Of a DNA stretch of 64,000 nucleotides, positions 38,604 through 48,790 are shown piece after piece. Source of the stretch: Rathayibacter rhapontici (GTDB taxonomy: Bacteria; Actinomycetota; Actinomycetes; Actinomycetales; Microbacteriaceae); contig NZ_MUKN01000009.1 of assembly GCF_001995175.1 (NCBI RefSeq), positions 21,199 through 85,198 on the forward strand. Direction: 5' to 3'. Numbering within the stretch: position 1 is the stretch's first letter; each line of letters begins with the position of its first letter. The position numbers were made by a program, and so were the translations under genes. The notes below the pieces were generated by a model that ran no database searches, was not told the origin of the DNA, and saw nothing but the letters and a program-made list of their open reading frames with translations.

Positions 38604-41140
38604 TCAGCCGGCGCTCCGCGAGGGCGTCGCGTGCTCGTCCGGGCGAGCACCGAGCGTCCGGGCGAACGCCAGCGCATCGCGGGCCGAGAGGTCGGGGAGG
38701 TAGGCGCGGGCCAGGGCGGAGCCGATCTGCGGCAGCCGCATCGCGTCGGGGTACACCAGCCAGAGCCCCTCGTAGCGCGGATGGAACTTCGCCTTGAACC
38801 GGAACAGCGACGCGAACCCGTACGCGGGCTCGAGCGTGCGCGCGAGGAAGTCGAGCAGGCGCGAGAGCGCGGTCGGCTCGGGCGGCACCTCTCCGTCGGC
38901 GACGGGCGCTATCGCGAGCGGAGCCCCCGACAGCGAGACGTACTCGGCGCCGTCCTCCTTCGCGCGCAGAGCCGCGGAGGCGATCAGGAACTCCATGATC
39001 CCGGGCAGGGCGTCGTCGGAGCGGCGCATGAAGTCGAGCGTCCATCCCACCGTCCTGCCGTCGCGCCGCACCGGCAGCCAGCTGGTCACCCCCTGCAGGA
39101 CGCCGTCCGGTCCCACTGCCAGCAGGAGGGACACCTCCGGGTCGCGGACCTCGTCGAGACCGCCCAGGGTGAAGCCCATCTCGGGCAGGGCCTTCTCGGC
39201 GACCCAGCGCTCCGAGAGATCGACGATGCTGTTCGCGGTCGCGAGCGACAGCTCCGGCCAGGTGGTCCAGACCGCCTCGATCCCGAGCTTGACCGCCCGG
39301 TTCAGGGGATAGCGCACCTTCTGCCACTGCTTGCCGGTGAGCTCGAAGCCGGCGAGGTCGACGACCGTCTCCTCGCCGACCGAGACCCGCGACCAGCCGA
39401 GTCCGTCGAACACGGGCAGGAGATCCTCGTGGAGGCTGTAGAACACCGGCGACCAGCCGCGCTCGTCGCAGTGCCGGAGGAAGCCCGCGACGACGTCGGC
39501 GCGACGCTCGGGCGCGCACGCCGGATCCGACAGCGCGATCGCGATCCCGCCGACGACGCGGTAGGCCACCCCGCCCTCGCCGCCGGGAGCGATCCAGTGG
39601 TCGTTCCCCTGCCAGGTGCCCTGGTGCCCGAGGCTGCCGGCACCGTGGCGCGCCAGGATCCCGCGGTAGACGGCTGCCTCGCCCCGGACGCGCTGAGCGT
39701 CGGTCGCGCGCAGGAGGGCCAGCGCGGCGACGATGACGAGCAGCCAGAACGCCGGCCCGACCCAGTCGAACGCGAGGCGGGCGAGCGGATCGCGCGGCAC
39801 CGGCACGAGGCCCGCTCCTCCGAGGAAGCCGACGGGCACGAATCGCAGGAGCCCGCCGACGAGGAGCCGGCCTCCGTCGACCGCGGGCTCGAAGCTCGTC
39901 CGCGCCGCGAACGCGACTGCCAGGTAGCCGCCGAGACCGACGACGAAGGCGGCGGCGAGCACGCCCGTCCAGCGCCGCACGGCGCTGCGCGGCGCGAGCA
40001 CGCGGAAGTGCCGGCGGCCGGCGAGAAGGAGCACCACGACCGCCAGCGGGACGAGGACCGTGGTCGCCACCCACAGCAGGTACTCGGCGTGGTGCTCGAA
40101 CTCCGGGTGCCGGGCCGCGCGCTGGAGCGACAGCAGGTCGAGGAGGACGATCGCTCCGTTGACGCCGACGGCGAGGACGAGTCCGAGACGTCGACCCGTT
40201 CGCAGACCCCGCGCGGCGACCAGGAGCAGGATCAGCGGCACGAAGGCGAGCAGGACGGGGCCCGGCTGCACGAGGCTCAGCTGGACGTGGTGGGTGCAGT
40301 GGCGGGTCAGCCGCGCGCAGGGGTCCTCGAGGTCCCCCGTGCCCGTGAAAGCGCTCTGGAGCAGTCGACCGAGGAACGAGAAGGGGCCGTAGCCCGAGTC
40401 GGACAGGACGGCGACGAGCGGGCCGATCGCGGTGACGACCACGATCGCCGCGAGCAGGCCGCGCGACTCGCGGTGGGAGCCGGGTCCGGGCCGGTGGGCG
40501 CGCGAGGCGACCGGGCCTGCGAGGACGGCGCCCAGGCCCAGTCCCACCACTGCGGCGAGGAGGCGGTGGACGTCGGCGGAGTCGCCGGCGTACAGCACGA
40601 ACACGAGCACGACCGCGAAGACGAGGACGCGCAGGCGACGACGCCACAGCGCTCCCATGAACGCGGTGGACGCGATCAGCGCGCCCACTGCGCCGATCAG
40701 CGGGTCGAGCGCGGTGTCGCCGATCGTGTCGCTCGCCCACCACTCCCCCGCTGCCGCTCCGACGACCTGGAGGAGCACGCCGAGGACGATCCCGCTCGCT
40801 CCCGTCACGACGAAGGCCAGCACCGTCCGCCACGACCCGAGGCGGCGCTCGGCGACCACCAGCAGCAGCAGCACGAGCACCGCCTCGAGCACCAGCTGCA
40901 GAGGATCGGCGGCGATCACGAGCGCGGTGAGCACGGTCCACGGGCGGCCGCCGAGGAGGGAGCCGGATCCGGCGGCCCACCACGCGGCGGTCGTGGCGGA
41001 GGCGGGCCCCGCGAGGGTGCCGGCCGCAGCGCTCGCGGCGACCAGGAGGAGGACCAGCCCCACCGCCGCCGGCGACCGCCGGGCACCCGCGAGCAGACCG
41101 CGGGCAGCGGCGGCGGGGTGCGGGGGGATCCACGACGCAT
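38604..41140 (-). CDS. rhomboid-like membrane domain fused to phosphatidylglycerol lysyltransferase (MprF-type) domain
   Basis: About 845 residues. The largest frame starts at 41063 (MGLVLLLVAA) inside the first helix; adding one G near 41098 links it to an ATG at 41140 (MRRGSPRTPPPLPA) with GGAG upstream. Residues 30-230 resemble a rhomboid fold but the serine position reads GAVGALIA, so protease activity is unlikely. More helices follow. The C-terminal third (EGGVAYRVVGGIAIALSDPA, FELTGKQWQKVRYPLNRA, TLDFMRRSDDALPGIMEFLI) is the DUF2156 aminoacyl-phosphatidylglycerol synthase domain, which adds Lys or another residue to membrane lipid and lowers sensitivity to cationic peptides. Confidence 0.82.
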
Positions 41141-41252
41141 CGGGAGGTGCTCCAGGTTCGACGACGATCGGTCGTCGCTCCGGCGGCGTCCGGCGTCAGC
41201 ATAATGACCTCGGCCCGAACGCCGGCCGGACACCATGCGGTACCGTCGCGGG

Positions 41253-41473
41253 ATGAGCGAACAGGACACCGCCCCCTCCGTCGTCGTCTCGACCCCCGGG
41301 CTCGCGCCCGGCAGATCGCCGCGGTGACCGCCGTCGTCACCGCTCTCGCCGCTCAGGGAGCGGACGAGGTCGAGGAGTCGCAGGAGCTGGTGAGCGGCTG
41401 GAACGACCGCTCCCACGCCGTCCGGGCGCCTCTGCACGCGGCGCCGGGGGCCTGGCGGTCCTTCGCGGGCTGA
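41253..41473 (+). CDS. accE: acyl-CoA carboxylase epsilon subunit-like protein (frameshifted)
   Basis: About 73 residues after correction. ATG 41253 opens MSEQDTAPSVVVSTPGLAPG; one G is lost near 41310, then QIAAVTAVVTALAAQ continues and ends WNDRSHAVRAPLHAAPGAWR plus SFAG. Small size, a helical LAAVxAVL-like core and a W-R-S end are typical of actinobacterial AccE, which helps assemble acyl-CoA carboxylase. It usually lies beside the beta subunit gene or maf; here it is 4.2 kb from the former and 4.8 kb from the latter. A TACCGT box precedes the start by six bases. Short proteins are hard to assign, so confidence is moderate. Confidence 0.68.
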
Positions 41474-41514
41474 CCGTCGCCCCCTCCCCGGCGCACGGCA
41501 CGGCAGAACGTGAA

Positions 41515-41760
41515 TTTTGTACCCCGATTAGTCCCCTAAAGTGACGACTATCAGGCCCCTTCCGATCTGAGCATGATTATCCGTGTTAGGTGTTCACTCC
41601 TCGGAGGGGGCACCGCCAATCACTCGCCGACCAGGGTAATGAGGCGGGTGTTTTGGGGGCGAGTGAGGGTAATATTCGGGTTGTTACCCTCACTCGGGGT
41701 TTGACGGCGGGCTGGGCCCCCTCTTCGGAGGAGTGGACAGCCCGCCGCACTCTTTTAACC
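41515..41760 (+). other. A+T-richer structured intergenic region, candidate noncoding RNA or triple terminator
   Basis: The 435-base gap after accE contains a stretch unlike its surroundings, with TGAATTTTGTACCCCGATTA, TAAAGTGACG and CATGATTATC. Three stem-loops follow in order: 41621-41628 with 41643-41650 (8 pairs, one G-U) and TTTT directly after; 41660-41672 with 41684-41696 (13 perfect pairs, 11-base loop); 41705-41714 with 41738-41747 (10 perfect pairs), enclosing CCTC-TTCG-GAGG, then TCTTTT. No protein frame there is convincing. It may be a chain of terminators, a structured RNA, or a leader whose gene is lost. The remaining 41761-41908 holds nothing I can assign. Confidence 0.5.
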
Positions 41761-41908
41761 GGCGGTACCCGTGGGATCCGGCCGGCCCGGTCGCATCCCG
41801 CCGCTCACCGCAGCGCAGCGGACTCCCCGGCGGGCGGATGACCGACCCCGGCCGTCCTCGCGGTTCCGCGCACCCGTAGTCGGTGCAGGAGGCGTACCGC
41901 TGCTCCCG

Positions 41909-42940
41909 TCAGAGACGCTCGTCGTCGCGGCGGATCTCGACCCAGGCGTCGACCTCGTCGGCCGAGTCGTCGGAGCCGAGCGCGACCGCGCTGCCGTCGC
42001 CCGCCGTCCGCAGCCCGACGATCGTCACGGCCGAGGGCGAGTCGGCCGACGCGGTCCGGACGACGATGCGGTCCACGCCGGCGCGGATCCCTCCGAGGGC
42101 CTGGGCGAGTTCGTGCAGCACGCGCCCGCTCTCCCGCTCGGACGAGTGATCGAGCCCGCCGTCGTCGAGGACCGACACCGTCACTCCCCTGCGCCGGGCC
42201 GCCAGCACGAGCCGTCTCACGTCGTCGTCGAGCAGACGGCGTCCGCGGATCTCGTCGCGCACCGACGCCTCGAGGAGGCGGCACTCCAAGCGCTCCTCGT
42301 CGCTCAGCCCCGGCTCGCTCGCGATGCGGCGGAGCATGTCGGAGGCGATGGCCCTGGTCTGCTCGAGGCGGATCTCGCGCTCCGTCAGGTGCGCCTCCTC
42401 CGCCGCCCGCCACGACGTGGCTGCACGCTCGGCCGCCTCGAGCACCCGCGCCTCGGATCCCGCCCGGCCCAGCTCGATGATGAGCGCCTGCGCGGCACCC
42501 ACCCACGCCAGGTTGCCGATGACGCCGAGAGTGAAGAGCGAGAGCGGCCCGGCCCAGATCATCGTGTGCACGATGAGGACGAGCATCCCGGTCCAGGCGA
42601 AGACCGGGCGGCTGCGCGAGCAGACGATGGTCATCAGCGTGCCGACGGCGGCGATGTACCAGGTCGAGTAGCCGTTCGGCGCCGCCGGGTCCAGCGCCGG
42701 TGCGACCAGGAGGGGCAGGGCGACGGCCACCAGCGTCATCGAGGCGGCGACGGGCGTCGACAGGCGCGTCGTGGCGGACGGCCACAGCGCCACCACCGTC
42801 GCCGCCACGTACAGGGCGACCGCGAGCAGATCGAAGACGCTGGGCGGGGAGTTGCGGTACGAGAAGAAGGCGAGCACCACGTGGTAGAGCGAGAAGCCCG
42901 CGCCGAGCGCGTAGAGCAGGGGGCGCGGGTAGGCGATCAC
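41909..42940 (-). CDS. membrane protein resembling a histidine kinase without catalytic motifs
   Basis: 343 residues. Five to six membrane helices (for example ALGAGFSLYHVVLAFFSYRN, VALYVAATVVALWP, LLVAPALDP-preceding helix, AAVGTLMTIVC) are followed by a coiled region (RAATSWRAAEEAHLTEREIR) and a soluble domain with SGRVLHELAQALGG and VDRIVVRTASADSPSAVTIV. The order resembles a sensor kinase, but the phospho-accepting His-Asp, the N box and the glycine boxes are all missing. GTG 42940 overlaps the stop of the true kinase upstream. It is probably a degenerate partner or signal-input subunit of that kinase. Confidence 0.68.
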   Translation of the reverse strand: MIAYPRPLLYALGAGFSLYHVVLAFFSYRNSPPSVFDLLAVALYVAATVVALWPSATTRLSTPVAASMTLVAVALPLLVAPALDPAAPNGYSTWYIAAVGTLMTIVCSRSRPVFAWTGMLVLIVHTMIWAGPLSLFTLGVIGNLAWVGAAQALIIELGRAGSEARVLEAAERAATSWRAAEEAHLTEREIRLEQTRAIASDMLRRIASEPGLSDEERLECRLLEASVRDEIRGRRLLDDDVRRLVLAARRRGVTVSVLDDGGLDHSSERESGRVLHELAQALGGIRAGVDRIVVRTASADSPSAVTIVGLRTAGDGSAVALGSDDSADEVDAWVEIRRDDERL

Positions 42941-44165
42941 GAGCGGGTCCCCGATCGCGCCGCAGCGGTCCGGGCACTCCAGCCGATCTCGACACGGGTG
43001 CCCTCGCCGGGTCGGGACTCGACGCGCGCGTCGCCGCTCACGTTGTGCACCCGCTCGAGGATCGACAGCCGGATCCCCAGCCGCTCGCGCGGCACCTCGG
43101 CCACGCGGAAGCCCCGTCCGTCGTCCTCGACCCTCACCTCGACGGAATCGACGTCGAGCACCCCTCCCACGGAGCGGCGCACCTGATCCCCGGGGCCCGC
43201 GTGCTGGACGCTGTTCGCCAGCGCCTGCCAGACGGCGCCGAGAACCGCCTCCGCCACCGCGCGCGGGACGGACGCCGTGCGCGGGTCGACTCCCGGAGCG
43301 GTCCGCACCTCGAGGCCCGCCGCGAAGGTCGACGCCGCGTGGGCGAGCTGCCGCTCGACGACCTCGAGCGGCACCGCGCCCTCCGCGACGTCGGACTCCT
43401 TCTCGGGCAGCAGCACGGCGAGGGTGCGCCGCGCCATCGACGACGCGAGCGCGCGCTGGGCCGGCGACTCCGCCGTGGCCGCTGCGAGGAGCGTGGCGAG
43501 CACGTTGTCGTGCACGAGCGCGTCCACCTCGATCCGCTCGACCTCGCCCGCGTGCTGGCGCATGGCGGCTTCGTACTGCTCCATCGCCGTGGTCTGGGCC
43601 CGGTCGACCTCCTCGGCCGACTGCCGCAGCACCGAGATCAGCACGAGCATCACGAAGCCCACGATGCCGACGTAGAAGGCGTCGAGCACGGCCCGTGTCG
43701 GCTCGGCGGACCCGCCCGACGGCAGGACGCGCAGCACGCCGAAGAGCACCGGGGTGACGACGGCGTAGACGACCGCCACCCGCAGCGGGGCGACGATGGT
43801 GCTGAAGGCCGTGCCGAGCGTCAGCAGGTAGAAGATGTAGGGCGTCGCGGGCAGCACCTCGCCGGGGACGACCGCGAGGGGCCAGGTCAGCAGGGCGAGG
43901 AGGAGAGCGCCCGCCACGAGGACGCCGGTGATGCGGGTGCCGCGGCGCAGCACCGCGGTGGCCACGGCCGCGGCCAGCGCGCCGAAGACGAGTGCCAGCA
44001 CCGGCCAGGCCACCGACGGCTGGAGGAACCGCAGCTGATCGAGGATCGGCGGAACCGTCTGCAGGGCGAAGCCGAAGCCGAAGAACGACAGGACTGTGGT
44101 GACGATCCTGTCGATGCGCAGCCTGTTCGCCGGTGCGCCCGTCGCAGCGGCTCAGCGACCTGCAT
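42937..44165 (-). CDS. sensor histidine kinase, DesK/NarX-like (frameshifted at the 5' end)
   Basis: About 409 residues after correction. The main frame has no start codon before AWPVLALVFGA; ATG 44165 opens MQVAEPLRRAHRRTG in another frame, and one G restored near 44122 leads to LRIDRIVTTVLSFFGFGFAL. Several membrane helices precede VDALVHDNVLATLLAAAT, the HisKA_3-type phospho-acceptor, then ALANSVQHAG (N box), VRVEDDGRGF (G1) and GIRLSILERV (G2). It overlaps the response regulator gene by 14 bases and the degenerate kinase by four, so all three form one operon. Confidence 0.87.
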
Positions 44166-44838
44166 CGCCGTCGTCCGGATCGATGCCGGGGAGGATCCCG
44201 TCCTCCACGGCGCGGCGGAGCAGGTCGACCTTCGTCGGCGCGGGACGGCCGATCTCGACGTACTTGTCGCGGATCCGGTCGAGGTACTCCTTCGCCGTCG
44301 ACACCGAGATCTGCAGCCGGTCCGCGACGAGCTTCAGCGGGAGGCCCGAGGCGTAGAGGTGGAGCACGTCGCGCTCCCGGCGGCCGAGGACCGCCCGTGC
44401 GAAGTCGTCGTCGGCGTCGATCGCCGACGCCCATTCGAGGTTGTTGAGCACCTCCCCGCGAGCGACGGTGCGGATCGCCGCGATCACGGTCGACATCGGC
44501 GACGACTTCGGGATCACCCCGGCCGCGCCGGCCGCCAGCGCCTCCCGCACGGCCACGACGCGGTCGGCGATGCTGTGCACGAGGACCGCGGAGCCGCGGA
44601 CCTGGCCCCACTTCACGTTCGCCGTGATGCTCGAGCCGTCGTTCAGGGAGAGGTCGAGCACGAGGACCTCGATCTCGGCCCCGTCGATGACCTGCTCGAG
44701 GACCTGCACCGTCTCGGCGGCGGCGACCACGTGCATGCCCGCGTTCTCGATCGCGGCGGCGACGCCGAGACGCACCGACTCGTGATCGTCGACGATGGCG
44801 ACCCGCACGCGCGGCTCCACGACAGGCTCAGCGTTCAC
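44152..44838 (-). CDS. LuxR/NarL-family response regulator
   Basis: 228 residues. Receiver domain: VAIVDDHESVRLGVA acidic pair, LVLDLSLNDGS with the phospho-accepting Asp, LVHS switch Ser, and VIPKS switch Lys. C-terminal helix-turn-helix (about 155-215): LGRRERDVLHLYASGLPLKL then VADRLQISVSTAKEYLDRIR, which matches LuxR/NarL output domains. GTG 44838 follows GGGAGTGG. It is the first gene of the operon with the kinase and kinase-like protein, whose promoter may be TACGAT close to 44870. Target genes are not evident. Confidence 0.9.
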   Translation of the reverse strand: MNAEPVVEPRVRVAIVDDHESVRLGVAAAIENAGMHVVAAAETVQVLEQVIDGAEIEVLVLDLSLNDGSSITANVKWGQVRGSAVLVHSIADRVVAVREALAAGAAGVIPKSSPMSTVIAAIRTVARGEVLNNLEWASAIDADDDFARAVLGRRERDVLHLYASGLPLKLVADRLQISVSTAKEYLDRIRDKYVEIGRPAPTKVDLLRRAVEDGILPGIDPDDGDAGR

Positions 44839-44886
44839 AGGTCCACTCCCTCGGGTCCGTCGGGGCTCATCGTAGCGACGCCGGGC

Positions 44887-46190
44887 TCAGGCGGAGCGGT
44901 GCACCAGCCGCGCGACGGCCTCGACGTGCGAGGTGTTCGGGAAGAGATCGAAGCCGTCGAGGCGCTCGAGCTCGTAGCCGCCCGCCGCCAGCGCTCCCAC
45001 GTCGCGCGCGAGCGCCACCGGATCGCACGCCACGTAGACCAGCTGAGCGGGGGCGAGCTCGACGAGGGCGTCGGTGACCGCGCGGCCCGCGCCCGAGCGC
45101 GGCGGGTCGAGCACGACCGTCGCCGAGCGCCAGCGCTCGCGCTCGCGGGCGTCCGCCTGGGCGATCGCGTCGCGGAGGTAGCGGTCGACCCGGGCGGTCA
45201 CCGCGCGGGCGCGACCTGGTCCGAGAGGTTCTCGAGCGCGTGCTCGGTGGCGCGGGAGTCGCTCTCGACGCTGGTCACGCGCAGGCCGGCTCCGAGCCGA
45301 TCGGCGAGCGCCGCCGCGAGCAGGCCCACTCCGCCGTAGAGGTCGTGGTTGGCCGCGCGGGGGTCGCTCCGCCCGGGGTCGACCGCCGTCTGCACGGCGT
45401 CGAAGAGGGCCGCTGCGGCTCCGCGGTGCACCTGCCAGAAGCCGAAGCGGTCGACGCGGAAGGTCCGGTCGGCGACGAACTCCGTCACCACGGTGCGGTC
45501 GCGTCGCGCCTTCCTGTCGGACGGGTCGTGGACGAGGACCGCCGCGCCGTCGGAGCCCGCCGCGTCGACCAGATCGACCACCGAGCCGGGAGCGAGCCGG
45601 CCGTCGAGCGGGGCCGCGGCGGCGGAGGCGGCGGTCGCGAGCGGGAGCGTGTCGACCGTGACGACGCGATGGCTCCGCGACGCGTACGGACCGACGCGGC
45701 CGTCGTCGTCGACGTGCAGGCGGTTCCGCGTGCGCCAGCCGAGACCGCGCGACTCGTCGTCGCCCTCGAGCGCGGAGACCTCGACGCTCACCTCCCGGCG
45801 CGCGAACCGGGAGAACGCGTCCTCGAGGACGGTGCGCTTGAGCTCGCGCTGGTGCTGGAGCGTCGCGTGGCCGAACTCCGCACCGCCGACTCTGTCCTCG
45901 GGCCGGCGGTCGATCGACGCCTCCGCCCAGACGTGCTCGACGCGGTGCGGCGACGACTCGAGGACCTCGACGGCGTCGGCCCGCCAGAAGCTGTCGTGGC
46001 GGACCTCGCTGATGCGCGCACGGACCCGCTCACCGGGGAGCACGTCCGGGACGAAGACCACGCGGCCCTCGTGGCGGGCGACGAACACGCCTCCGTGGGC
46101 CACGTTGCTAATCTCGAGCTCGACCTGCGTCCCGAGTGCGCCGTCGTCCTCGGAGGGACGGGGAGGTGTGCGGGACGCGGACTTCGACAT
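44887..46190 (-). CDS. class I SAM-dependent RNA methyltransferase, RlmCD/TrmA family (frameshifted)
   Basis: About 434 residues. ATG 46190 gives MSKSASRTPPRP, followed by a TRAM RNA-binding domain (QVELEISNVAHGGVFVARHE, VVFVPDVLPGERVRARI). Methyltransferase motif I is DLYGGVGLLAAALADRL. Near 45208 one C of a short run is lost, dividing ENLSDQVAP from RAVTARVDRYLRDAI. The final part has DPPRSGAGRAV and YVACDPVALARDV, the motif carrying the catalytic Cys of uracil-5 methyltransferases. It probably makes 5-methyluridine in 23S rRNA or tRNA. I see no clear iron-sulfur cysteine cluster. Confidence 0.87.
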
Positions 46191-46234
46191 CCATCGAGCA
46201 TCCCACAGCGGGGGCCCGGCCGCAGGGAGCACGC

Positions 46235-46861
46235 ATGCGCCTCTACCTCGCCTCCACCTCCCCTGCGCGCCTGGCGCTGCTGCGGTCCTCGGGCATCGAG
46301 CCGGTCGTCGTGCCCTCCGCCGTCGACGAGCCCGCCGCGGTCGCCCTCGCCGAGCAGGAGTCGGGCGCTCCGCTCGACGCCGACGCGACCGTCGCCCTGC
46401 TCGCGCGGGCGAAGGCCCGCGCCGTCCTCGGACCGGACGTCGACGGGCTGGTGCTGGGCGGCGACTCCGCCTTCGTGCTCGACGGAGTGGTGCACGGCAA
46501 GCCGCACGAGCCGGAGCGGGCGCGGGAGCGCTGGCGGGCCCAGCGCGGTCGCGAGGGGCGACTCCACTCCGGGCACTGGCTCATCGACCACCGCGGCGGG
46601 CGGGTGCGGGCCGAGATCGGAGCAGTCACTTCTGCGGCCGTGCACTTCGCCGCCGACATCGAGGACGACGAGATCGACGCCTACATCGCCACCGGGGAGC
46701 CGCTCGAGGTGGCCGGAGCGTTCACCATCGACGGGCGCGGTGCCGGGTTCATCTCGCGGATCGAGGGGGACCCGTCGACCGTCGTCGGGATGTCCGTGCC
46801 GACCCTCCGCTCGCTCGTGCGCGAGCTCGGTGTGCCGTGGACGGCTCTCTGGAACCGCTGA
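46235..46861 (+). CDS. maf: Maf family nucleotide pyrophosphatase
   Basis: 208 residues; hydrolyses noncanonical or modified nucleoside triphosphates. Motifs: LYLASTSPARLALLRSSGI at the N-terminus (the usual S-x-S-x-R), VVVPSAVDEPAA, GLVLGGDSAFVLDGVVHGKP (catalytic Asp), SGHWLIDHRGG and EPLEVAGAFTIDGRGAGFI. ATG 46235 follows AGGGAGC. It lies between a divergent RNA methyltransferase and the biotin carboxylase gene, 95 bases away, an association common in actinobacteria. Confidence 0.92.
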   Translation: MRLYLASTSPARLALLRSSGIEPVVVPSAVDEPAAVALAEQESGAPLDADATVALLARAKARAVLGPDVDGLVLGGDSAFVLDGVVHGKPHEPERARERWRAQRGREGRLHSGHWLIDHRGGRVRAEIGAVTSAAVHFAADIEDDEIDAYIATGEPLEVAGAFTIDGRGAGFISRIEGDPSTVVGMSVPTLRSLVRELGVPWTALWNR

Positions 46862-46942
46862 CTCCGCAGGGGTTGTGAGGAACCGACGAAGCCCCCGCTC
46901 TTCTTTGTGGTGAGCCGCCACGGGCATCGCCGAGCGGGCCCC

Positions 46943-46948
46943 TAGGGT
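46943..46948 (+). promoter_or_regulatory. -10 box of a probable leaderless promoter
   Basis: TAGGGT, eight bases before the ATG of the biotin carboxylase subunit at 46957. Confidence 0.45.
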
Positions 46949-46956
46949 GGGGAACC

Positions 46957-48716
46957 ATGTCGCGTATTACGAAGGTGCTCATCGCCAACCGAGGCGAGAT
47001 CGCCGTCCGAGTCATCCGAGCCGCCCGCGACAGCGGTATCGCGTCCGTCGCCGTCTACGCCGACCAGGACCGCGACGCCCTGCACAGCCGCCTCGCCGAC
47101 GAGTCGTACGCCCTCGGCGGCACGACGAGCGCCGAGACCTACCTCGTCATCGAGAAGCTCCTCTCGGTCGCCCGCCGCTCCGGCGCCGACGCGGTCCACC
47201 CCGGCTACGGCTTCCTCGCCGAGAACGCCGACTTCGCCCGTGCGGTCATCGACGCCGGGCTCGTCTGGATCGGCCCGAGCCCCGACGCCATCGAGCGCCT
47301 CGGCGACAAGGTGTCCGCGCGCCACGTGGCCGAGAAGGTCGGGGCGCCGCTGGCTCCCGGCACCCTGAACCCCGTCTCGGGCGCCGCCGAGGTGCTCGAG
47401 TTCGTCGACCAGCACGGACTGCCCGTCGCCATCAAGGCGGCGTTCGGAGGCGGCGGTCGCGGCCTCAAGGTCGCCCGCGAGCGCGACGAGGTCGAGGAGA
47501 TGTTCGCCTCCGCCACCCGCGAGGCGGTCGCCGCCTTCGGCCGAGGCGAGTGCTTCGTCGAGAAGTACCTCGACCAGCCCCGCCACGTCGAGACGCAGTG
47601 CCTGGCCGACGCGCACGGCAACGTGGTCGTCGTCTCGACCCGCGACTGCTCGCTCCAGCGCCGGCACCAGAAGCTCGTCGAGGAGGCGCCCGCGCCCTTC
47701 CTCACGGACGAGCAGAACGCGGAGCTGTACCGCGCGTCCAAGGCGATCCTCCGCGAGGTCGGCTACCAGGCGCCGGCACCTGCGAGTTCCTCGTGGGCAA
47801 GGACGGCACCGTCTCGTTCCTCGAGGTGAACACGCGCCTGCAGGTGGAGCACCCCGTCTCGGAGGAGATCACCGGCATCGACCTCGTCCGCGAGCAGTTC
47901 CGCCTCGCCGAGGGCGGCGTCCTCGACTACGACGACCCGGCACCGCGCGGCCACTCGTTCGAGTTCCGCATCAACGGCGAGGACGCGGGGCGCGGCTTCC
48001 TGCCCGCCCCCGGCCCCGTGCACGTCTTCAAGGCGCCGGGCGGACCCGGCGTGCGCGTCGACTCCGGTGTGGTCGCGGGAGACGTGATCTCGGGGTCCTT
48101 CGACTCGCTGCTCGCCAAGCTCGTCGTCACCGGCAGCACCCGGGCCGAGGCGCTCGAGCGCTCGCGTCGCGCTCTCGAGGAGTTCGAGGTCACCGGCCTG
48201 CCGACCGTCCTCCCCTTCCACCGCGCGATCGTGCGCGATCCCGCCTTCGCCCCCGAGGGCGACGCGCCCTTCACGATCTACACGCGCTGGATCGAGACGG
48301 AGTTCGACAACACCATCGAGGCGTGGAGCGGGGAGCCGGGCGCGATCCCCGAGCCCGCCGCCCGTCAGAACGTGGTCGTCGAGGTCGACGGGCGCCGTGT
48401 CGAGGTCTCGCTGCCGAGCGAGTTCGCCCGCTCCGGACCGCCGCGCACCGCCACCGCGTCGGTGCCCAAGCGCCGCGGGTCGGGCTCGGTCAGCACCGTC
48501 ACGGGCGACTCGGTCACGTCTCCGATGCAGGCGACCATCGTCAAGGTCGCGGTCGCCGAGGGCGACTCCGTCGTGGCGGGCGACCTCGTCGTGGTCCTCG
48601 AGGCCATGAAGATGGAGCAGCCGCTCACCGCGCACAAGGACGGCGTCGTGACCGGCCTGGCCGCCGAGGCCGGCACCACGGTCTCCGCGGGCCACGTCCT
48701 GCTCCAGATCGTCTGA
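46957..48716 (+). CDS. acyl-CoA carboxylase alpha subunit: biotin carboxylase fused to biotin carrier (frameshifted)
   Basis: About 586 residues after correction. The biotin carboxylase part has [74 protein letters not shown] and [18 protein letters not shown]. One G is lost at 47769 (CAGGCG for CAGGGCG), splitting GYQ from [19 protein letters not shown]. The C-terminal carrier domain (about 515-586) has [19 protein letters not shown], whose Lys is biotinylated by BirA. It uses ATP and bicarbonate to carboxylate biotin for the beta subunit at 35410. This is the AccA3/BccA-type fused subunit of actinobacteria. Confidence 0.94.
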
Positions 48717-48790
48717 CGCGCGTCCGCCGCGGCGGGGCGGGTGACCGCTCCCGCGGGGCCGTGATCGCTCCCGCGCGTCCGTCGTCGGTG

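Noticed and set aside
41515..41760. 6C RNA, SRP RNA or tRNA in the structured gap
   Set aside because: No C-rich loops of 6C RNA, no SRP tetraloop region and no T-loop GGTTCRANTCC sequence were found.
41590..41841. 83-codon open frame in the intergenic region after accE
   Set aside because: No ribosome site, composition unlike a protein, and it runs through the three stem-loops.
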